Source: Brevibacillus invocatus (lineage in GTDB: Bacteria; Bacillota; Bacilli; Brevibacillales; Brevibacillaceae). Taken from it: DNA of 64,000 nt. Location of the stretch: assembly GCF_003710915.1 (NCBI RefSeq), contig NZ_RHHR01000019.1, positions 62,001-126,000 on the forward strand. The letters run 5' to 3'. The notes beneath the pieces were generated by a model. That model was not told the origin of the DNA. It did not search any database and saw only the letters and a program-made list of their open reading frames with translations. Below, one piece after another: positions 1-9,881 of the stretch. Both the position numbers and the translations under genes were made by a program. The stretch's first letter is position 1; the number at the start of each line of letters is the position of its first letter.

Positions 1-288
1 TGTCGGAAGTCCGACCTGCAAGGTACCAGTATCCTCGTTCTCACCAGGTAACCATCCGAACGAGAAGAGCTGACGAGAATATGCATCGTCTTCGCTCAGC
101 GCAGCCAGCATCACCCGCAAGGTATCGCCCGTCAGGGGTACAGCCACACTTGCTCCCTGTTCGTCAGGAATGGACAGCCACTTCAACGCCTCTTCAAAAT
201 ACTCCACAGTGTCCAGCAACAAGGCCACCTGCTGCCAGCTAAGTGGTGAATGGAAAGATTCAAACGGACTTGTCATGTAATCGATCAT
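1..288 (-). CDS. Unrecognised protein downstream of parC (3' end outside window)
   Basis: The reading frame is open from an ATG at 288-286 to the window edge (96 codons). The ATG overlaps the parC stop as ATGA, which implies translational coupling and co-transcription with parEC. A second in-frame ATG lies at 276-274. The visible part is acidic and rich in Leu and Trp, with no signal peptide or membrane segment; it begins [19 protein letters not shown] do not recognise the family. The overlap and uninterrupted frame make it very likely a real gene, but its function cannot be called from this fragment. Confidence 0.7.
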   Translation of the reverse strand, partial: MIDYMTSPFESFHSPLSWQQVALLLDTVEYFEEALKWLSIPDEQGASVAVPLTGDTLRVMLAALSEDDAYSRQLFSFGWLPGENEDTGTLQVGLPT

Positions 289-2810
289 CCCTTTTTGTCA
301 CCTGGTTCATTGTCAAACAAGCTACCTTGCGCTTCTGTCCGTTTATCCGCAGCTTCACCTGCAGGTGCATTTTCCTTTGCATCATCCGATGGAAGCACCG
401 TCTCAAAAACAATCGTTTCGACGCCTTCGATCAGATTTCGTCCGATGCCACCCTGCTCGTTGACATTTACCTGATCCGTCTGCACGATTTGCCACTCGTT
501 CGTGGCAGTCAAAGCGTACATGGTATCATCCACGTTGAGAGCAAGCAGCTGATGCGGGCTAGTCTTTCTTTTACGGATCAACTGTACGCCTTTTCCTGCT
601 CGTCCTTGCAGAGGAATGTCAGCGATCTTCGTGCGTTTCACGACCCCATCAGTCGTAATCAAACTGAAAATACGAGAGTCATCCGATTCGATTGGCAGCA
701 CAGAGACGAGTTCATCCTCTTTTGCCAGCGTAATGGCCTTCACGCCGCTTGAAGCACGGCCAGTTGCACCAACTTCGCTGGTCAAGAAACGTATGCCCAT
801 ACCATCACGGGTTGCCCCGAGGAATCCACCTTGATCATCGCGTACGAAAACCGCAATAAACTCATCATCTGCCGATTTCAGCTTGGCCGCTACCAAGGCA
901 TTCGAACGATTGGTTTCGTACTCCGCCAAAGCCGTCTTCTTGATCAGCCCACTTTGGCTGACATGATAAACGAAGAGCGGCTGTTTGAAGTTCTCGACAA
1001 CGGTAAAGCCCACAATACGCTGCTGTTTTTCCAGTGGGATCACGTTGACGAGTGCTGAGCCGATATCCTTCCACTTATCATCCGGGAAAGAATTCACCAG
1101 GGTGGCAAAGTACTTCCCGTCTTGCGTAAAGAAGAGAGCCGTATGGGATGTGTTCGTCTCTACGAAATGACGGACCCTGTCTCCTTCTTTGACGCCACAG
1201 GTCTCGATCGTCCCGCCCATCGACTTGAAGGAACGCGGACTCGTCCGTTTGATGTAGCCTTCATTTGTGAGGGTCACGATGCAGTCTTCCGCATTGATCT
1301 GCATGGCGATATCGATCTTGATCTCCTCGATTTCACCCTGAATCACGGTACGTCGTTCTTCGGAAAATCTCTTTTTGCACTCATTCAATTCGGCTGTAAT
1401 CACCTGAATCAGCTTTTTCTCGCTAGCCAGAATCGATTCCAGCTCTTTGATCTCTTTACCCAGAGTAGCCAGTTCTTTTTCCAGCTTCACAATGTCCAGC
1501 CGTGTCAAAGATGCCAGCTGAATGCTGAGAATAGCATCTGCCTGAATATCCGTAAAACCGTACTTTTCCATGATATTGCGCTTGGCGTCTGCGCGATCTT
1601 CCGAGTCCATGATCGTGTCCACGATCTGTCTGAGTATCGATTTGGCCTGAATCAGACCTTGAACGATGTGCTCACGGTTGGTCTTCTTGTCCAAATCGTA
1701 CTGAGAACGTCTAGTAACGACTTCCTTCTGGTGATCGATGTACGCTCCCAGAAGGCCTTTGAGACCCATTTGTCGGATGGTTCCCTCGTAGATCACGTTC
1801 ATGTTGTAATTGTAGTAAATTTGCAGATCTGTATTTTTATATAGATAATGAAGGATTCCCTGCTCATCCGCTTCTTTGCGAATGTCGATGACGATGCGCA
1901 CTTGCTTGAGCTCGGCTTCCTTGCGTCCCGTCTCGTCTCGTACCGCAAGCGCTCCTTCGATTTTGCGCTCCATCACCAGCTCATCAATCTGCGCAACCAG
2001 CTTGGATTTGATGACCTCATAAGGAATCTCGGAGATGACGATCTTCTTGATCTTGCTGCCTTTTGGTTCCTCGACATGCGTCTTGCCACGGATGATGAAT
2101 TGCCCCCGTCCGGTTTCAAACGCTTTGCGAATCCCCGATATCCCCTGAACGATACCACCAGTTGGAAAGTCCGGTCCTTTTACATGCTGCATCAGTTCAT
2201 CCAATGAGATGTTCGGGTTTTTCATTTGAGCGATAGCCGCATCGATCACTTCACCTAGATTGTGCGTCGGAATGTCAGTAGCAAACCCCACGGCAATACC
2301 CGAAGCCCCGTTGACCAGCAGGTTGGGAAAACGAGCAGGCAGTACAGCAGGCTGCTGTGCCGAATTGTCGTAGTTGGGAATGAACGTGACGGTATCCTTT
2401 TCAATATCGCGCAGCATCTCACTCGCCAAGGCAGATAGTCGGGATTCCGTATAACGCATCGCTGCAGGTGGGTCAGCATCCAGGCTACCGAAATTTCCGT
2501 GACCTTGAATAAGCACCTGGCGCATCTTCCACCACTGCGCCATACGAACCATCGTCTCATAGATCGCAGAATCGCCGTGAGGGTGATAGGTACCCATGAC
2601 GTATCCCACTGTCTTTGCGGATTTGCGGTACGGTTTATCGAAGGTGTTGCCTTCCTGATACATCGCATACAAAATACGTCGCTGTACCGGCTTCAGCCCA
2701 TCACGTGCGTCTGGAATCGCCCGAGACAAAATAACCAGATTGGCGTAATCTCCAAAACGCTTGCCCATGATTTCAGCAAAGCTTTGTTCAATAATCTGAT
2801 TGGAAAGCAT
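285..2810 (-). CDS. parC: DNA topoisomerase IV subunit A
   Basis: ParC/GrlA is the breakage-reunion subunit of topoisomerase IV, which decatenates daughter chromosomes. The 841-residue product has the usual length. The N-terminal winged-helix/tower core carries the catalytic tyrosine at about residue 120 ([11 protein letters not shown]). The quinolone-determining loop reads [10 protein letters not shown] with Ser81 and Glu85 intact, the sensitive-type residues. C-terminal repeats of the GyrA/ParC beta-pinwheel follow (for example [21 protein letters not shown]). The extreme C-terminus is acidic and poorly conserved. The gene follows parE with a 2-bp gap, so the two subunits are made from one message, and its stop overlaps the start of the next gene. 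GyrA is the alternative, but the partner gene and the QRDR style fit ParC. Confidence 0.96.
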   Translation of the reverse strand: MLSNQIIEQSFAEIMGKRFGDYANLVILSRAIPDARDGLKPVQRRILYAMYQEGNTFDKPYRKSAKTVGYVMGTYHPHGDSAIYETMVRMAQWWKMRQVLIQGHGNFGSLDADPPAAMRYTESRLSALASEMLRDIEKDTVTFIPNYDNSAQQPAVLPARFPNLLVNGASGIAVGFATDIPTHNLGEVIDAAIAQMKNPNISLDELMQHVKGPDFPTGGIVQGISGIRKAFETGRGQFIIRGKTHVEEPKGSKIKKIVISEIPYEVIKSKLVAQIDELVMERKIEGALAVRDETGRKEAELKQVRIVIDIRKEADEQGILHYLYKNTDLQIYYNYNMNVIYEGTIRQMGLKGLLGAYIDHQKEVVTRRSQYDLDKKTNREHIVQGLIQAKSILRQIVDTIMDSEDRADAKRNIMEKYGFTDIQADAILSIQLASLTRLDIVKLEKELATLGKEIKELESILASEKKLIQVITAELNECKKRFSEERRTVIQGEIEEIKIDIAMQINAEDCIVTLTNEGYIKRTSPRSFKSMGGTIETCGVKEGDRVRHFVETNTSHTALFFTQDGKYFATLVNSFPDDKWKDIGSALVNVIPLEKQQRIVGFTVVENFKQPLFVYHVSQSGLIKKTALAEYETNRSNALVAAKLKSADDEFIAVFVRDDQGGFLGATRDGMGIRFLTSEVGATGRASSGVKAITLAKEDELVSVLPIESDDSRIFSLITTDGVVKRTKIADIPLQGRAGKGVQLIRKRKTSPHQLLALNVDDTMYALTATNEWQIVQTDQVNVNEQGGIGRNLIEGVETIVFETVLPSDDAKENAPAGEAADKRTEAQGSLFDNEPGDKKG

Positions 2811-2812
2811 CC

Positions 2813-4783
2813 TTATTCATCCTCCCCCACTTCAAAGGTGACGTGGCTTTCGATCCACTCGCGTCGTGGAGGTACTTTATCGCCCATCAGGACAGTGACC
2901 AGCTTTTCACTCAGAGCGAGGTCATCAATCTGCACTTTGATCAGCTTTCTCGTTTCCGGATCCATCGTCGTCTCCCACAGCTGGTCTGCGTTCATTTCAC
3001 CCAGACCTTTGTAGCGCTGTACTTCTGCACCGCGTCCAAGCTGCTTCAGGGCTTGCTCCAGCTCAAAGTCACTCCAGCAATAAATGTTCTCGGCCTTTTT
3101 GGACTTGCCCTCTTTTTTCACCTGATAGAGAGGGGGTTGTGCGATATACAGATGACCCGCCGCAATCATCGGTCGCATGTAGCGGAAGAAAAAAGTAAGG
3201 AGCAGAGTTTGAATGTGAGAACCATCTACGTCTGCGTCAGACATGATAATGACTTTGTCAAAAGCGCAGTTTTCAATCGAAAACTCTTCCCCGATATCGG
3301 TCTCCAGCACCTCAAGAATGGTGCGGAATTCCTCGTTGGCCAATACATCGGAAAGCTTGGCCTTCTCTGTATTCAACGGCTTTCCTCTTAAGCTGAACAA
3401 AGCCTGGAATTCGGAGTTTCGCGCCTGTTTAGCAGAACCGCCTGCAGAATCCCCCTCCACCAAGAACAATTCATTGCGTTTCGGGTCTTTATACTGCGGA
3501 GGTGTGAACTTTTCCGAAATAGACTTGCGCTTTTTGGAAGACTTCCCTTTTTTGTCGCCGCGGAGTGCTTCCCGCTGTTTGCGCAATTCCTCGCGTATTT
3601 CAGCAGAACGCAGGGCTTTGTCAATCAACAGCTTGCCTACTTCCGGATTTTCCTCGAGGAAGAAGCCCAGTTTTTCTGAGATAATCTGTTCGACAATGGT
3701 CCGTGCTTCTTCGTTGCCCAGCTTGTCTTTGGTTTGCGACTCGAACTGGACGTCTGCCATCTGCAAGGACAGCACACCCAGAAAACCTTCGCGCAAATCA
3801 TTTCCAGTCAGGTTGGGATCTTTTTCTTTCAGATACCCTTTTTTACGGGCAAATTCATTAAAAATTCTCGTCGTTCCATTTCGAAAACCGGTGACATGCG
3901 TTCCACCATCTGTGGTCACAATCGAGTTGACGTAGGAAACTAGCGTTTCTGCATAGCCATCGTTGTACTGGAAGGCAAGCTCCACGTAGATATTATCCCT
4001 TTCCCCTTCAAAATAGATGATGGGATGCAAGGTTTGCTTTCCTTCGTTCAGATAGTCCACATAGGATTTCAAGCCGTCTTCAAAATAAAACTCTTCCCGT
4101 TTCTTTTCGGCACCGCGCTCGTCAATCAGCACCATGCGCAGTTTTTTCAGTAAAAAGGCTGTTTCACGGAAACGGTCACGAATGGTTTCATAATCAAATC
4201 TGGTGTTCCCAAAGACAGCTTCATCCGGGAGAAAGCGGACCGTTGTCCCTGTTCTTTTGGTATTCCCGACCACTTCCAAATCGGTTACTGGTTTGCCTAC
4301 ATGCTCGATGCCCTTTTCGTCCACTTCATAGGCAAAGCGCTGCTTGTGGATTTTTCCTTCACGATGGATCTCCACTTCCAGCCATTTGGATAAGGCAACA
4401 ACGACACTGGAGCCGACGCCGTGCAAGCCACCGCTTTTCTTGTAGCCGCCACCGCCAAACTTTCCTCCCGCATGAAGCGTCGTAAAAATGACCTCAGGAA
4501 CCGGACGTCCGGTCTTGTGCATGCCAGTAGGAATTCCACGGCCGTGGTCTTCTACACTGACACTGCCATCCTTGTACAAAGTCACAATAATACTGTCGTT
4601 CACACCGGCCAGCGCCTCGTCCTTTGCATTGTCAACAATCTCCCAAAGCAGATGATGCAGACCTCTGCTACCGGTAGAGCCTATGTACATTCCAGGCCGT
4701 TTGCGAACGGCGATCAAGCCTTCCAGGACCTGAATATCTTCTTCTGTATACGTTAGTGTGTGGAGTGTGTCTGTTTCCTTCAA
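2813..4783 (-). CDS. parE: DNA topoisomerase IV subunit B
   Basis: ParE/GrlB is the ATPase subunit of topoisomerase IV. The GHKL ATPase domain is near the N-terminus: [13 protein letters not shown] (Mg/ATP Asn), [12 protein letters not shown] and [15 protein letters not shown]. The transducer follows, then the TOPRIM domain with [14 protein letters not shown] and DADVDGSHI, and a C-terminal [10 protein letters not shown] motif. I chose the TTG at 4783-4781 because a strong SD (GAGGGGAGA, 4790-4798) sits 6 nt upstream. In-frame ATG (4804) and GTG (4816) codons further upstream lack a clear SD. The gene heads the parE-parC unit behind a 435-bp leader/promoter region. Confidence 0.96.
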   Translation of the reverse strand: MKETDTLHTLTYTEEDIQVLEGLIAVRKRPGMYIGSTGSRGLHHLLWEIVDNAKDEALAGVNDSIIVTLYKDGSVSVEDHGRGIPTGMHKTGRPVPEVIFTTLHAGGKFGGGGYKKSGGLHGVGSSVVVALSKWLEVEIHREGKIHKQRFAYEVDEKGIEHVGKPVTDLEVVGNTKRTGTTVRFLPDEAVFGNTRFDYETIRDRFRETAFLLKKLRMVLIDERGAEKKREEFYFEDGLKSYVDYLNEGKQTLHPIIYFEGERDNIYVELAFQYNDGYAETLVSYVNSIVTTDGGTHVTGFRNGTTRIFNEFARKKGYLKEKDPNLTGNDLREGFLGVLSLQMADVQFESQTKDKLGNEEARTIVEQIISEKLGFFLEENPEVGKLLIDKALRSAEIREELRKQREALRGDKKGKSSKKRKSISEKFTPPQYKDPKRNELFLVEGDSAGGSAKQARNSEFQALFSLRGKPLNTEKAKLSDVLANEEFRTILEVLETDIGEEFSIENCAFDKVIIMSDADVDGSHIQTLLLTFFFRYMRPMIAAGHLYIAQPPLYQVKKEGKSKKAENIYCWSDFELEQALKQLGRGAEVQRYKGLGEMNADQLWETTMDPETRKLIKVQIDDLALSEKLVTVLMGDKVPPRREWIESHVTFEVGEDE

Positions 4784-4958
4784 TCGCGCTCTCCCCTCTG
4801 CCATTTGCAACTTCACTGGAAAGACTTGCAGTTAAAAGCCAATGAGCAAGACTTCCACTGCCTTGTCATGATCCATTCATCCAACATTTTCAAGTGTGAG
4901 GATTAAAAAATCCTGTCCTTTACACATATCGGTCAAAAAACGCGAACACTTAATCGCT

Positions 4959-4988
4959 ATTGTACCGTATGCTTCCTCTTGTATACAA
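4959..4988 (-). promoter_or_regulatory. Probable sigma-A promoter of parE-parC
   Basis: Read on the minus strand there is TTGTAT (4988-4983), an 18-bp spacer and TACAAT (4964-4959). Transcription would start near 4952, giving a leader of about 170 nt before parE. The rest of the 4784-5251 gap holds only the terminator of the next gene; I see no supported coding region there. Confidence 0.55.
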
Positions 4989-5084
4989 CGCCCATGCTTT
5001 TTTCGTGGAGAAAAGCCAGCTTGCATACACCGGATCAATCGACTGAACCTGTATCGCGTGGTCTGTACAAAATACACCCGATGG

Positions 5085-5120
5085 ACCAAAAAAGCCACCT
5101 CACCTGTAGCGAGATGGCTG
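5085..5120 (-). terminator. Rho-independent terminator of the E1-like/acyltransferase operon
   Basis: On the minus strand an 11-bp hairpin with one G-U pair (AGCCATCTCGC / GTGAGGTGGCT) is followed by TTTTTTGG. It lies about 130 bp after the stop of the E1-like gene and separates it from parE. Confidence 0.75.
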
Positions 5121-5251
5121 TTTGAGTCACGATTAGACACTCAAACATGCATATGCTCAAAAGTGTTGAATCCGTGTTCTCGGCATGGTTACAGGCAAGG
5201 AATCTTGTATAGTGTAGCACTAGACATCAGGAAAGGTCAAAGACGCAACGA

Positions 5252-6391
5252 CTATCCATTTGTGTCATTCTGCTGACGATTCCTTAATAATTCTTCCAAA
5301 TCGATATAATACCTTCCAGAATCGCGAAATTGTCCCAGAGCAATTCTCCTGCACACGTCAGCACCGCTGGCAGCACCGAGCATGACAGAGGAAGCAAGCT
5401 GCGGCCAAGTCAAGATGCTCGTCCCAACCTCTTTTAACGATTCCTTCAACCGTGAAGACATGGACTCGTAGCTGACGATTTTCATCACAAACGGAATTTT
5501 TTCCTGATTGCTCAGATTCTTCAGGCTCTCCACATCCAGATCTTCCACCAGTCCGTGAAAAATGGGCCGGTTGGGTTCCAGATCAAACCGCTCGACATCA
5601 ATCAATCCCCTGTCGCTCGTATCCATGACGACCGGAATGCCCAGCTCTCTAGCCTTCAGCCGAATTAACACCTTGACATCCAGGCTGTCACATTCATCCA
5701 ATACGAGATTGAGCTTTCCTCCGTCCATCAGAAAAAGATCGATGTTCTCCTCGTTGATTCCTTGTGTGTAGCAAACCACTTTTATAAACGGATCGATTTC
5801 TGCGATTTCTCTGGCACTCACGACGACTTTCGGTACCCCAAGCTCATGGACACCTGCGCGAATGCGATTCAGATTGGACAGCTCCAGCGTGTCAAAATCG
5901 GCCAGGCGAAGTTCCCCCACGCTCCGTTCCATGACTAGTGTCATCGCGATCGATTGACCTACTGAAAGACCAATAATGCCGACTTTTTGCTGGCAGAGGA
6001 TAGCTTGTTCTGCCATCGTTATTTTGTTCCGGTTGCGGTTTGTGCGTACAAACACGAATTCTTCTTCATCCAGCAAGTGAACAATTGTGTTCTTCCAGGG
6101 ATAATAAACCCAAACCCCCAGTTCTTCGATACGGGCGTCCCCTACCTGCCGAGCTACTTCCGCCTGTAATTCTTCCTGGCTCCACCTTCGATCTGGATTC
6201 GTTGCCTTGACCCACTCCTCCTTTTGGCCCAGGAAGGAATCCACCACATCCAAATTTGGATTGGCTTCCATCAATTCCTGCAGGCGCTCACTATCCTCCT
6301 GTTGCGAAAGGCGGAAAAAGCTCGGTTTGTAGGTCCATTGCTCCTGTCCTTCTCTAGTTAAGGTTTGCAGCAATGCAGTTATGCTTTGCAC
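5252..6391 (-). CDS. ThiF/E1-like adenylating enzyme (Rossmann fold)
   Basis: The family activates a carboxylate (usually a protein or peptide C-terminus) by adenylation. An N-terminal extension of about 130 residues is unassigned. The E1-like core follows: a modified nucleotide loop GLSVGQS (about 141-147), the ribose-binding acidic pair in DFDTLELSNLNR (165-176) with the conserved Asn-Leu-Asn-Arg, and DECDSLDVK (232-240) at the Mg/ATP aspartate position. No paired CxxC zinc motifs and no obvious catalytic cysteine after the core are seen, so sulphur carriage or thioester transfer is unlikely by classical means. The GTG start has SD GAGGTG 7 nt upstream. It lies 34 bp after the acyltransferase gene, almost certainly in one operon. 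The substrate is unknown. Confidence 0.85.
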   Translation of the reverse strand: MQSITALLQTLTREGQEQWTYKPSFFRLSQQEDSERLQELMEANPNLDVVDSFLGQKEEWVKATNPDRRWSQEELQAEVARQVGDARIEELGVWVYYPWKNTIVHLLDEEEFVFVRTNRNRNKITMAEQAILCQQKVGIIGLSVGQSIAMTLVMERSVGELRLADFDTLELSNLNRIRAGVHELGVPKVVVSAREIAEIDPFIKVVCYTQGINEENIDLFLMDGGKLNLVLDECDSLDVKVLIRLKARELGIPVVMDTSDRGLIDVERFDLEPNRPIFHGLVEDLDVESLKNLSNQEKIPFVMKIVSYESMSSRLKESLKEVGTSILTWPQLASSVMLGAASGADVCRRIALGQFRDSGRYYIDLEELLRNRQQNDTNG

Positions 6392-6425
6392 CAGTATTCA
6401 CCTCTTTTTGCAGATTGGGTATGTA

Positions 6426-7295
6426 CTACAGATAAATCCTTTGACCCGAGACCATTTTCATCAATGGCTTGATACGGAAATCGAGGTTATAGACTGCAGG
6501 CTGTTCGTGCACAGGGGACTCAGGCCTCCAATATTTATAAAATGCGCGACGTACCGCGTCATGAGAGGTTGAGGGGAGCAGATGTGATTCCGGCATATCG
6601 GTCAAACGAAAGCCGCAGCCATCCATATAACGTTTTACATGAGGCGGCATAATCAGATAGCTGGTTTGGAATTTGCGACTTTTCAGAAAGCGAAATGCTC
6701 CTCGAAGTAGGATTCGAAACAGATGTCGCTTATGGAAATCCAGACGTTTTCGAGTTTGTTCATCCAATTCAGATGCGGGCACGTCCAACAGAGGATGATA
6801 GGCAAAGCGAGAAAACTCTGCCGCGCGTTTTTGGACACTGCTTTTGGAAAAGATCTCAAAACAATCAAGCTCTTTGTCGACCAACACCCTGACACTGACC
6901 AAAGGGAGTAATACCCCCTCCATTTGCTGGGTAATGATAAAGACTTCTGTCTTTTTATGGCTGTCGGTAGCAATATCTTCAAACGTCAGCTGATCGTGCA
7001 AATAATGGGCATTATAACTGCAATTCACGATGTCTTTTACGGTTTGCTGCAACCGATCATCCTCTCTTCCCACTCTTCTGCAAACGTACGCTGCTGCATC
7101 CAACGATGCGTTCTCAAACGCCTCCCCATGCTGAGTCAATCTGTCATACATGCTCGTAAGCTGTTCGTTTCGAAAAGAGGGCGGCGGCACCTCCAGCAAT
7201 ACCTTCAAAGGGATGGTAGCGTACTTACTGGAAGCAAACGGGACTTCCTGTGGCAACGGAACAACAGCTGTTGTGGAATGTACGGACATATTCAT
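6426..7295 (-). CDS. LuxI/FeeM-like N-acyltransferase (autoinducer-synthase-type GNAT fold)
   Basis: The 289-residue product looks like the N-acyl amino acid / acyl-homoserine-lactone synthase superfamily, which moves an acyl chain from acyl-ACP or acyl-CoA to an amine. The signature AEFSRFAYHP (159-168) matches the E-x-S-R-F core strand. It is preceded by beta strands VLLPLVSVRVLVD and followed by the helix LFRILLRGAFRFLKSRKFQ and the strand/turn YLIMPPHVKRYMDGCGFRL. About 90 N-terminal residues are not assigned. The ATG at 7295 has a strong SD (GGAGGGGAG) 3-5 nt upstream; an ATG at 7319 has none. It is the first gene of an operon with the E1-like gene. The family call is by motif and order of secondary structure only; substrate and product are unknown. 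Confidence 0.72.
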   Translation of the reverse strand: MNMSVHSTTAVVPLPQEVPFASSKYATIPLKVLLEVPPPSFRNEQLTSMYDRLTQHGEAFENASLDAAAYVCRRVGREDDRLQQTVKDIVNCSYNAHYLHDQLTFEDIATDSHKKTEVFIITQQMEGVLLPLVSVRVLVDKELDCFEIFSKSSVQKRAAEFSRFAYHPLLDVPASELDEQTRKRLDFHKRHLFRILLRGAFRFLKSRKFQTSYLIMPPHVKRYMDGCGFRLTDMPESHLLPSTSHDAVRRAFYKYWRPESPVHEQPAVYNLDFRIKPLMKMVSGQRIYL

Positions 7296-7359
7296 GACTC
7301 CCCTCCAATCTATAGCCATGTATAAAAAGGTTTTTCATAAACGAAAAATTCTACAAATT

Positions 7360-7387
7360 TTGATAGTTTCCTCCATTTTTATATAAT
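7360..7387 (+). promoter_or_regulatory. Sigma-A-type promoter for the stress-protein gene
   Basis: TTGATA (7360-7365), a 16-bp spacer and a perfect TATAAT (7382-7387) lie about 80 bp upstream of the GTG start at 7466. The same short gap must hold the promoter of the divergent acyltransferase operon. Confidence 0.6.
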
Positions 7388-7465
7388 ATTTTCCAATTAT
7401 GACCCCGTCCGTTCAGGGCAACCTAGTAAGGCACAATGCTGCGATTGACAAAAGGGGGGATTTTT

Positions 7466-7840
7466 GTGATCAGCGCCACCAAGCCATTCGTCAAATTTCA
7501 TCGCTACGACCAGGAGCTGGTTTCCGATATTCAAGCGCTTAACTCGTCTGGCTATCACAAGGACGACATCTGGGTGATCAAGTGGAACCCTGACAAAAAC
7601 CACTCCAATCAGCGAGACAATTTCTATAAATTCAGCACCCATTTTGAAAGTGCAGTCGGCGACATCGACAGCAAAGCTCACTTCTTCGACAACGGCGGAG
7701 AGGAGATACGCACCAGATTGGAAAAGCTAGGCTTGACCAAAGACGAAGCATCCACTTTATTTCGGGAGTTGCAGGAGACAGACTACACCTGCTTATTGGT
7801 AGTCCGCGATTTGAAGGATGAAATTATAAAAATGCATTAG
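7466..7840 (+). CDS. General stress protein, YflT-like
   Basis: A 124-residue cytosolic protein resembling the heat-induced YflT / general stress protein 17M family: KPFVKFHRYDQELVSDIQAL at the N-terminus, a GYHKDDIWVI strand after the helix, and a C-terminal half rich in Asp and Glu. The GTG at 7466 is preferred because GGGGGGA (7454-7460) is 5 nt upstream. The frame stays open to an ATG at 7436, but that would bury the SD. It stands alone with its own promoter and is divergent from the acyltransferase operon. The biochemical role of the family is unknown. Confidence 0.75.
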   Translation: MISATKPFVKFHRYDQELVSDIQALNSSGYHKDDIWVIKWNPDKNHSNQRDNFYKFSTHFESAVGDIDSKAHFFDNGGEEIRTRLEKLGLTKDEASTLFRELQETDYTCLLVVRDLKDEIIKMH

Positions 7841-7844
7841 ACCA

Positions 7845-7888
7845 GAAAAAAGAGAAGTCACTGTAGGAAACAATTGCAGTGACTTCTC
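7845..7888 (-). terminator. Terminator of the DUF1292 gene (convergent)
   Basis: A perfect 12-bp stem (GAGAAGTCACTG / CAGTGACTTCTC, 7852-7863 with 7877-7888) is followed on the minus strand by TTTTTTC. It sits between convergent genes and may also end the plus-strand stress gene, although a U-tract is present only on the minus side. Confidence 0.85.
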
Positions 7889-7903
7889 CATATAGCAGAA
7901 AAG

Positions 7904-8209
7904 CTATTCGTTATCTTTGATCAATTCGATGCCTTCCAGTACCTCATTCAGCTTCTCATAAACCTCATTCTCTTCGTTCTCTTCCAGTGGAACCATCTCG
8001 CCGCCATCCACCTGGAATACGAAGATATCTACTTCCTCGTCCAGTTCTTCTTCGCTATCATCATCCTCGATAGCTTCTGTCAAAGCGATATATTCTTTAC
8101 CGTTCAGATCAAACAGGGCAATTACTTCAAAATCACCCAACGGTTCACCATTTTCGTCATCCAGTGTGATGATGTCACCTAATTCGAGGTCTTTATTCTC
8201 TTCCGTCAT
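7904..8209 (-). CDS. DUF1292 family small acidic protein
   Basis: A 101-residue, very acidic protein (runs of Glu/Asp, EAIEDDDSEEELDEEVDIF) with the DUF1292 pattern: DIITLDDENGEPLGDFEVIALFDLNGKEYIALTE near the N-terminus, then a C-terminal helix. Relatives such as B. subtilis YrzB have no assigned activity. The ATG at 8209 is chosen because AAGGA lies 9 nt upstream; a GTG three codons earlier is too close to that SD. It appears monocistronic, with a strong terminator after it. Confidence 0.85.
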   Translation of the reverse strand: MTEENKDLELGDIITLDDENGEPLGDFEVIALFDLNGKEYIALTEAIEDDDSEEELDEEVDIFVFQVDGGEMVPLEENEENEVYEKLNEVLEGIELIKDNE

Positions 8210-8292
8210 TGCGTTCACGTCCTTACGATGTTATTGGCTCTTCGACTACATCATACCGTTTTTTTCCGGTAGACGCAAACAGGCGAATGATG

Positions 8293-9723
8293 CTATTCAA
8301 CAGGCAATCGTACTTCGAAGGTAGTGCCTTCGTCAAGTTTACTTTTCACTGTGATCGTACCGCCGTGATGGGAAATAATCTTGAAGCTGACCATCAATCC
8401 AAGGCCTGTCCCTGAGGCTTTCGTCGTGTAAAACGGCTCACCCAGCTTTGCGATCCGATCCTCCGGAATCCCGCACCCCTCGTCCGTAAAGGATATCACC
8501 AGCATCCCTTCTTCACGACCGACTGATACCGTCACTGTTCCACCGCCTGGCATGGATTCGATGGCGTTCTTTAACAAGTTGAGAAAGACCTGTTTTACTT
8601 GATTCTCCTCACAGTTGATCGCTGGCAGATCAGGTGCGTAGTGTGTGACGATCTGCACATTATGCATGATCGCATGGGTTTTGCCCAACGTAATGATATG
8701 TTCCAGCAAGGGTTTGATTTCACATTGTCGGTGAACGACTACCTGAGGCTTGGCGAGGACTAGGAATTCACTGATGATGAACTCGATGCGATTCAATTCA
8801 GACAGCATGATGGAAAAGTACTCTGGCTTTCCACCTTGGGTTTTCAGAAGCTGCACAAAGCCCTTCAACGACGTCAACGGATTGCGGATTTCATGTGCTA
8901 CGCCAGCAGCCATTTGACCTACGACAGAGAGCAGCTCTGTTTTTCGAATCATTTCCTCGGCCTGCTTGCGCTCTGTCACATCCTGCAAAAAACCAATAAC
9001 AGCGGGCTGTCCTTTATAGGAACTCGTCTTCTGGAGCACTTCGACTTCAATGATGTTGCCATTTCTGCACATTCCCCGAAACTGATAGCGAAGATTGGAA
9101 CTGTCTCCTTCCAGTCTGCGCTTCTGATTTCGCCGCACCATCGTCCTGTCTTCGGGTACAACCAGTTCAACCGCTGTCATGCGTACCATTTCTTCCTGGG
9201 TATAACCAAACATATCTGCAAGGGAGGGATTGACGTAGACAAAGCCCGGCTGTTCCACATAGGCGATGTATACACCGATCAGCGTATCCTCGACCAAGCT
9301 GCGATACAACTCTTGCGTTTCAAGCAATTGCTGCTCAATCCACTTTCTTTCCGTAATCTCCGTAGTGGAACCTACTACCTCGCGGACTGTTCCCCCTACA
9401 ATAACTGGGGATAATGTAGTGGTAAAGGTTCTAGCCCCGATGCTCGATTCATACTCCACGACATGGCCATTGTACGCTTTTTCAAACAAAGGTAGAATAT
9501 CAGTCACCTTGCATGTCAACAAAATCTCTTCGATCCGCTTGCCCTGCAAATGCTGGGTCGTCAATCCAAATTCCTGAGCTATCTTCCCTTCTGATAGCGT
9601 GACCACAAATTGCCCTTCGTGATTTCGAGAATACTTGAAAATCTGATTGTGCACATTTTCCACTGTGCGCAACAATTCATCCGTGAAAGGAATCTCGCTA
9701 ACCCCCGCTACACGTGCTTGCAA
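8293..9723 (-). CDS. PAS-domain sensor histidine kinase, sporulation-kinase type
   Basis: A soluble 476-residue kinase. Two PAS domains (about 15-125 and 135-255) each end in the typical ITERK / VTERK linker. Next come HisKA with the phosphoacceptor His277 in GVAHEIRNPLTSLKGFVQLL and the HATPase domain with NLLKNAIESMPGGG (N box), DEGCGIPED (G1) and GTGLGL (G2). No membrane segment is present. The H-box and PAS layout are those of KinA/KinE-type kinases that feed the Spo0A phosphorelay, and no response regulator gene is adjacent, as is usual for orphan sporulation kinases. The start is a TTG at 9723 with SD GAGGTG 8 nt upstream. Which Kin it corresponds to cannot be told. Confidence 0.9.
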   Translation of the reverse strand: MQARVAGVSEIPFTDELLRTVENVHNQIFKYSRNHEGQFVVTLSEGKIAQEFGLTTQHLQGKRIEEILLTCKVTDILPLFEKAYNGHVVEYESSIGARTFTTTLSPVIVGGTVREVVGSTTEITERKWIEQQLLETQELYRSLVEDTLIGVYIAYVEQPGFVYVNPSLADMFGYTQEEMVRMTAVELVVPEDRTMVRRNQKRRLEGDSSNLRYQFRGMCRNGNIIEVEVLQKTSSYKGQPAVIGFLQDVTERKQAEEMIRKTELLSVVGQMAAGVAHEIRNPLTSLKGFVQLLKTQGGKPEYFSIMLSELNRIEFIISEFLVLAKPQVVVHRQCEIKPLLEHIITLGKTHAIMHNVQIVTHYAPDLPAINCEENQVKQVFLNLLKNAIESMPGGGTVTVSVGREEGMLVISFTDEGCGIPEDRIAKLGEPFYTTKASGTGLGLMVSFKIISHHGGTITVKSKLDEGTTFEVRLPVE

Positions 9724-9881
9724 AGATCATGCACCTCTTTACGCAAATGCTTTTGGGACATTATTCACCATTCGGCTGTATTTTCCTCTTTTTGTCAGAA
9801 ACATTCTGCAAAATGGGCCTGATCAGAAAGCTCGGCAGCGACTAGCTTTTGGAAATGCACAAGAAATCCATTACTTCTATG

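Noticed and set aside
1122-2207. Long plus-strand frames opposite parC
   Set aside because: Shadows of parC; no SD, no recognisable domains.
4921-4970. LexA box near parE (CGAACACTTAATCG)
   Set aside because: Only the left half-site matches; the right half has two mismatches.
4877-5276. Overlapping frames of 87 and 126 codons in the parE leader
   Set aside because: Cys/Arg-rich, no SD, and they cross the terminator and promoter; judged non-coding.
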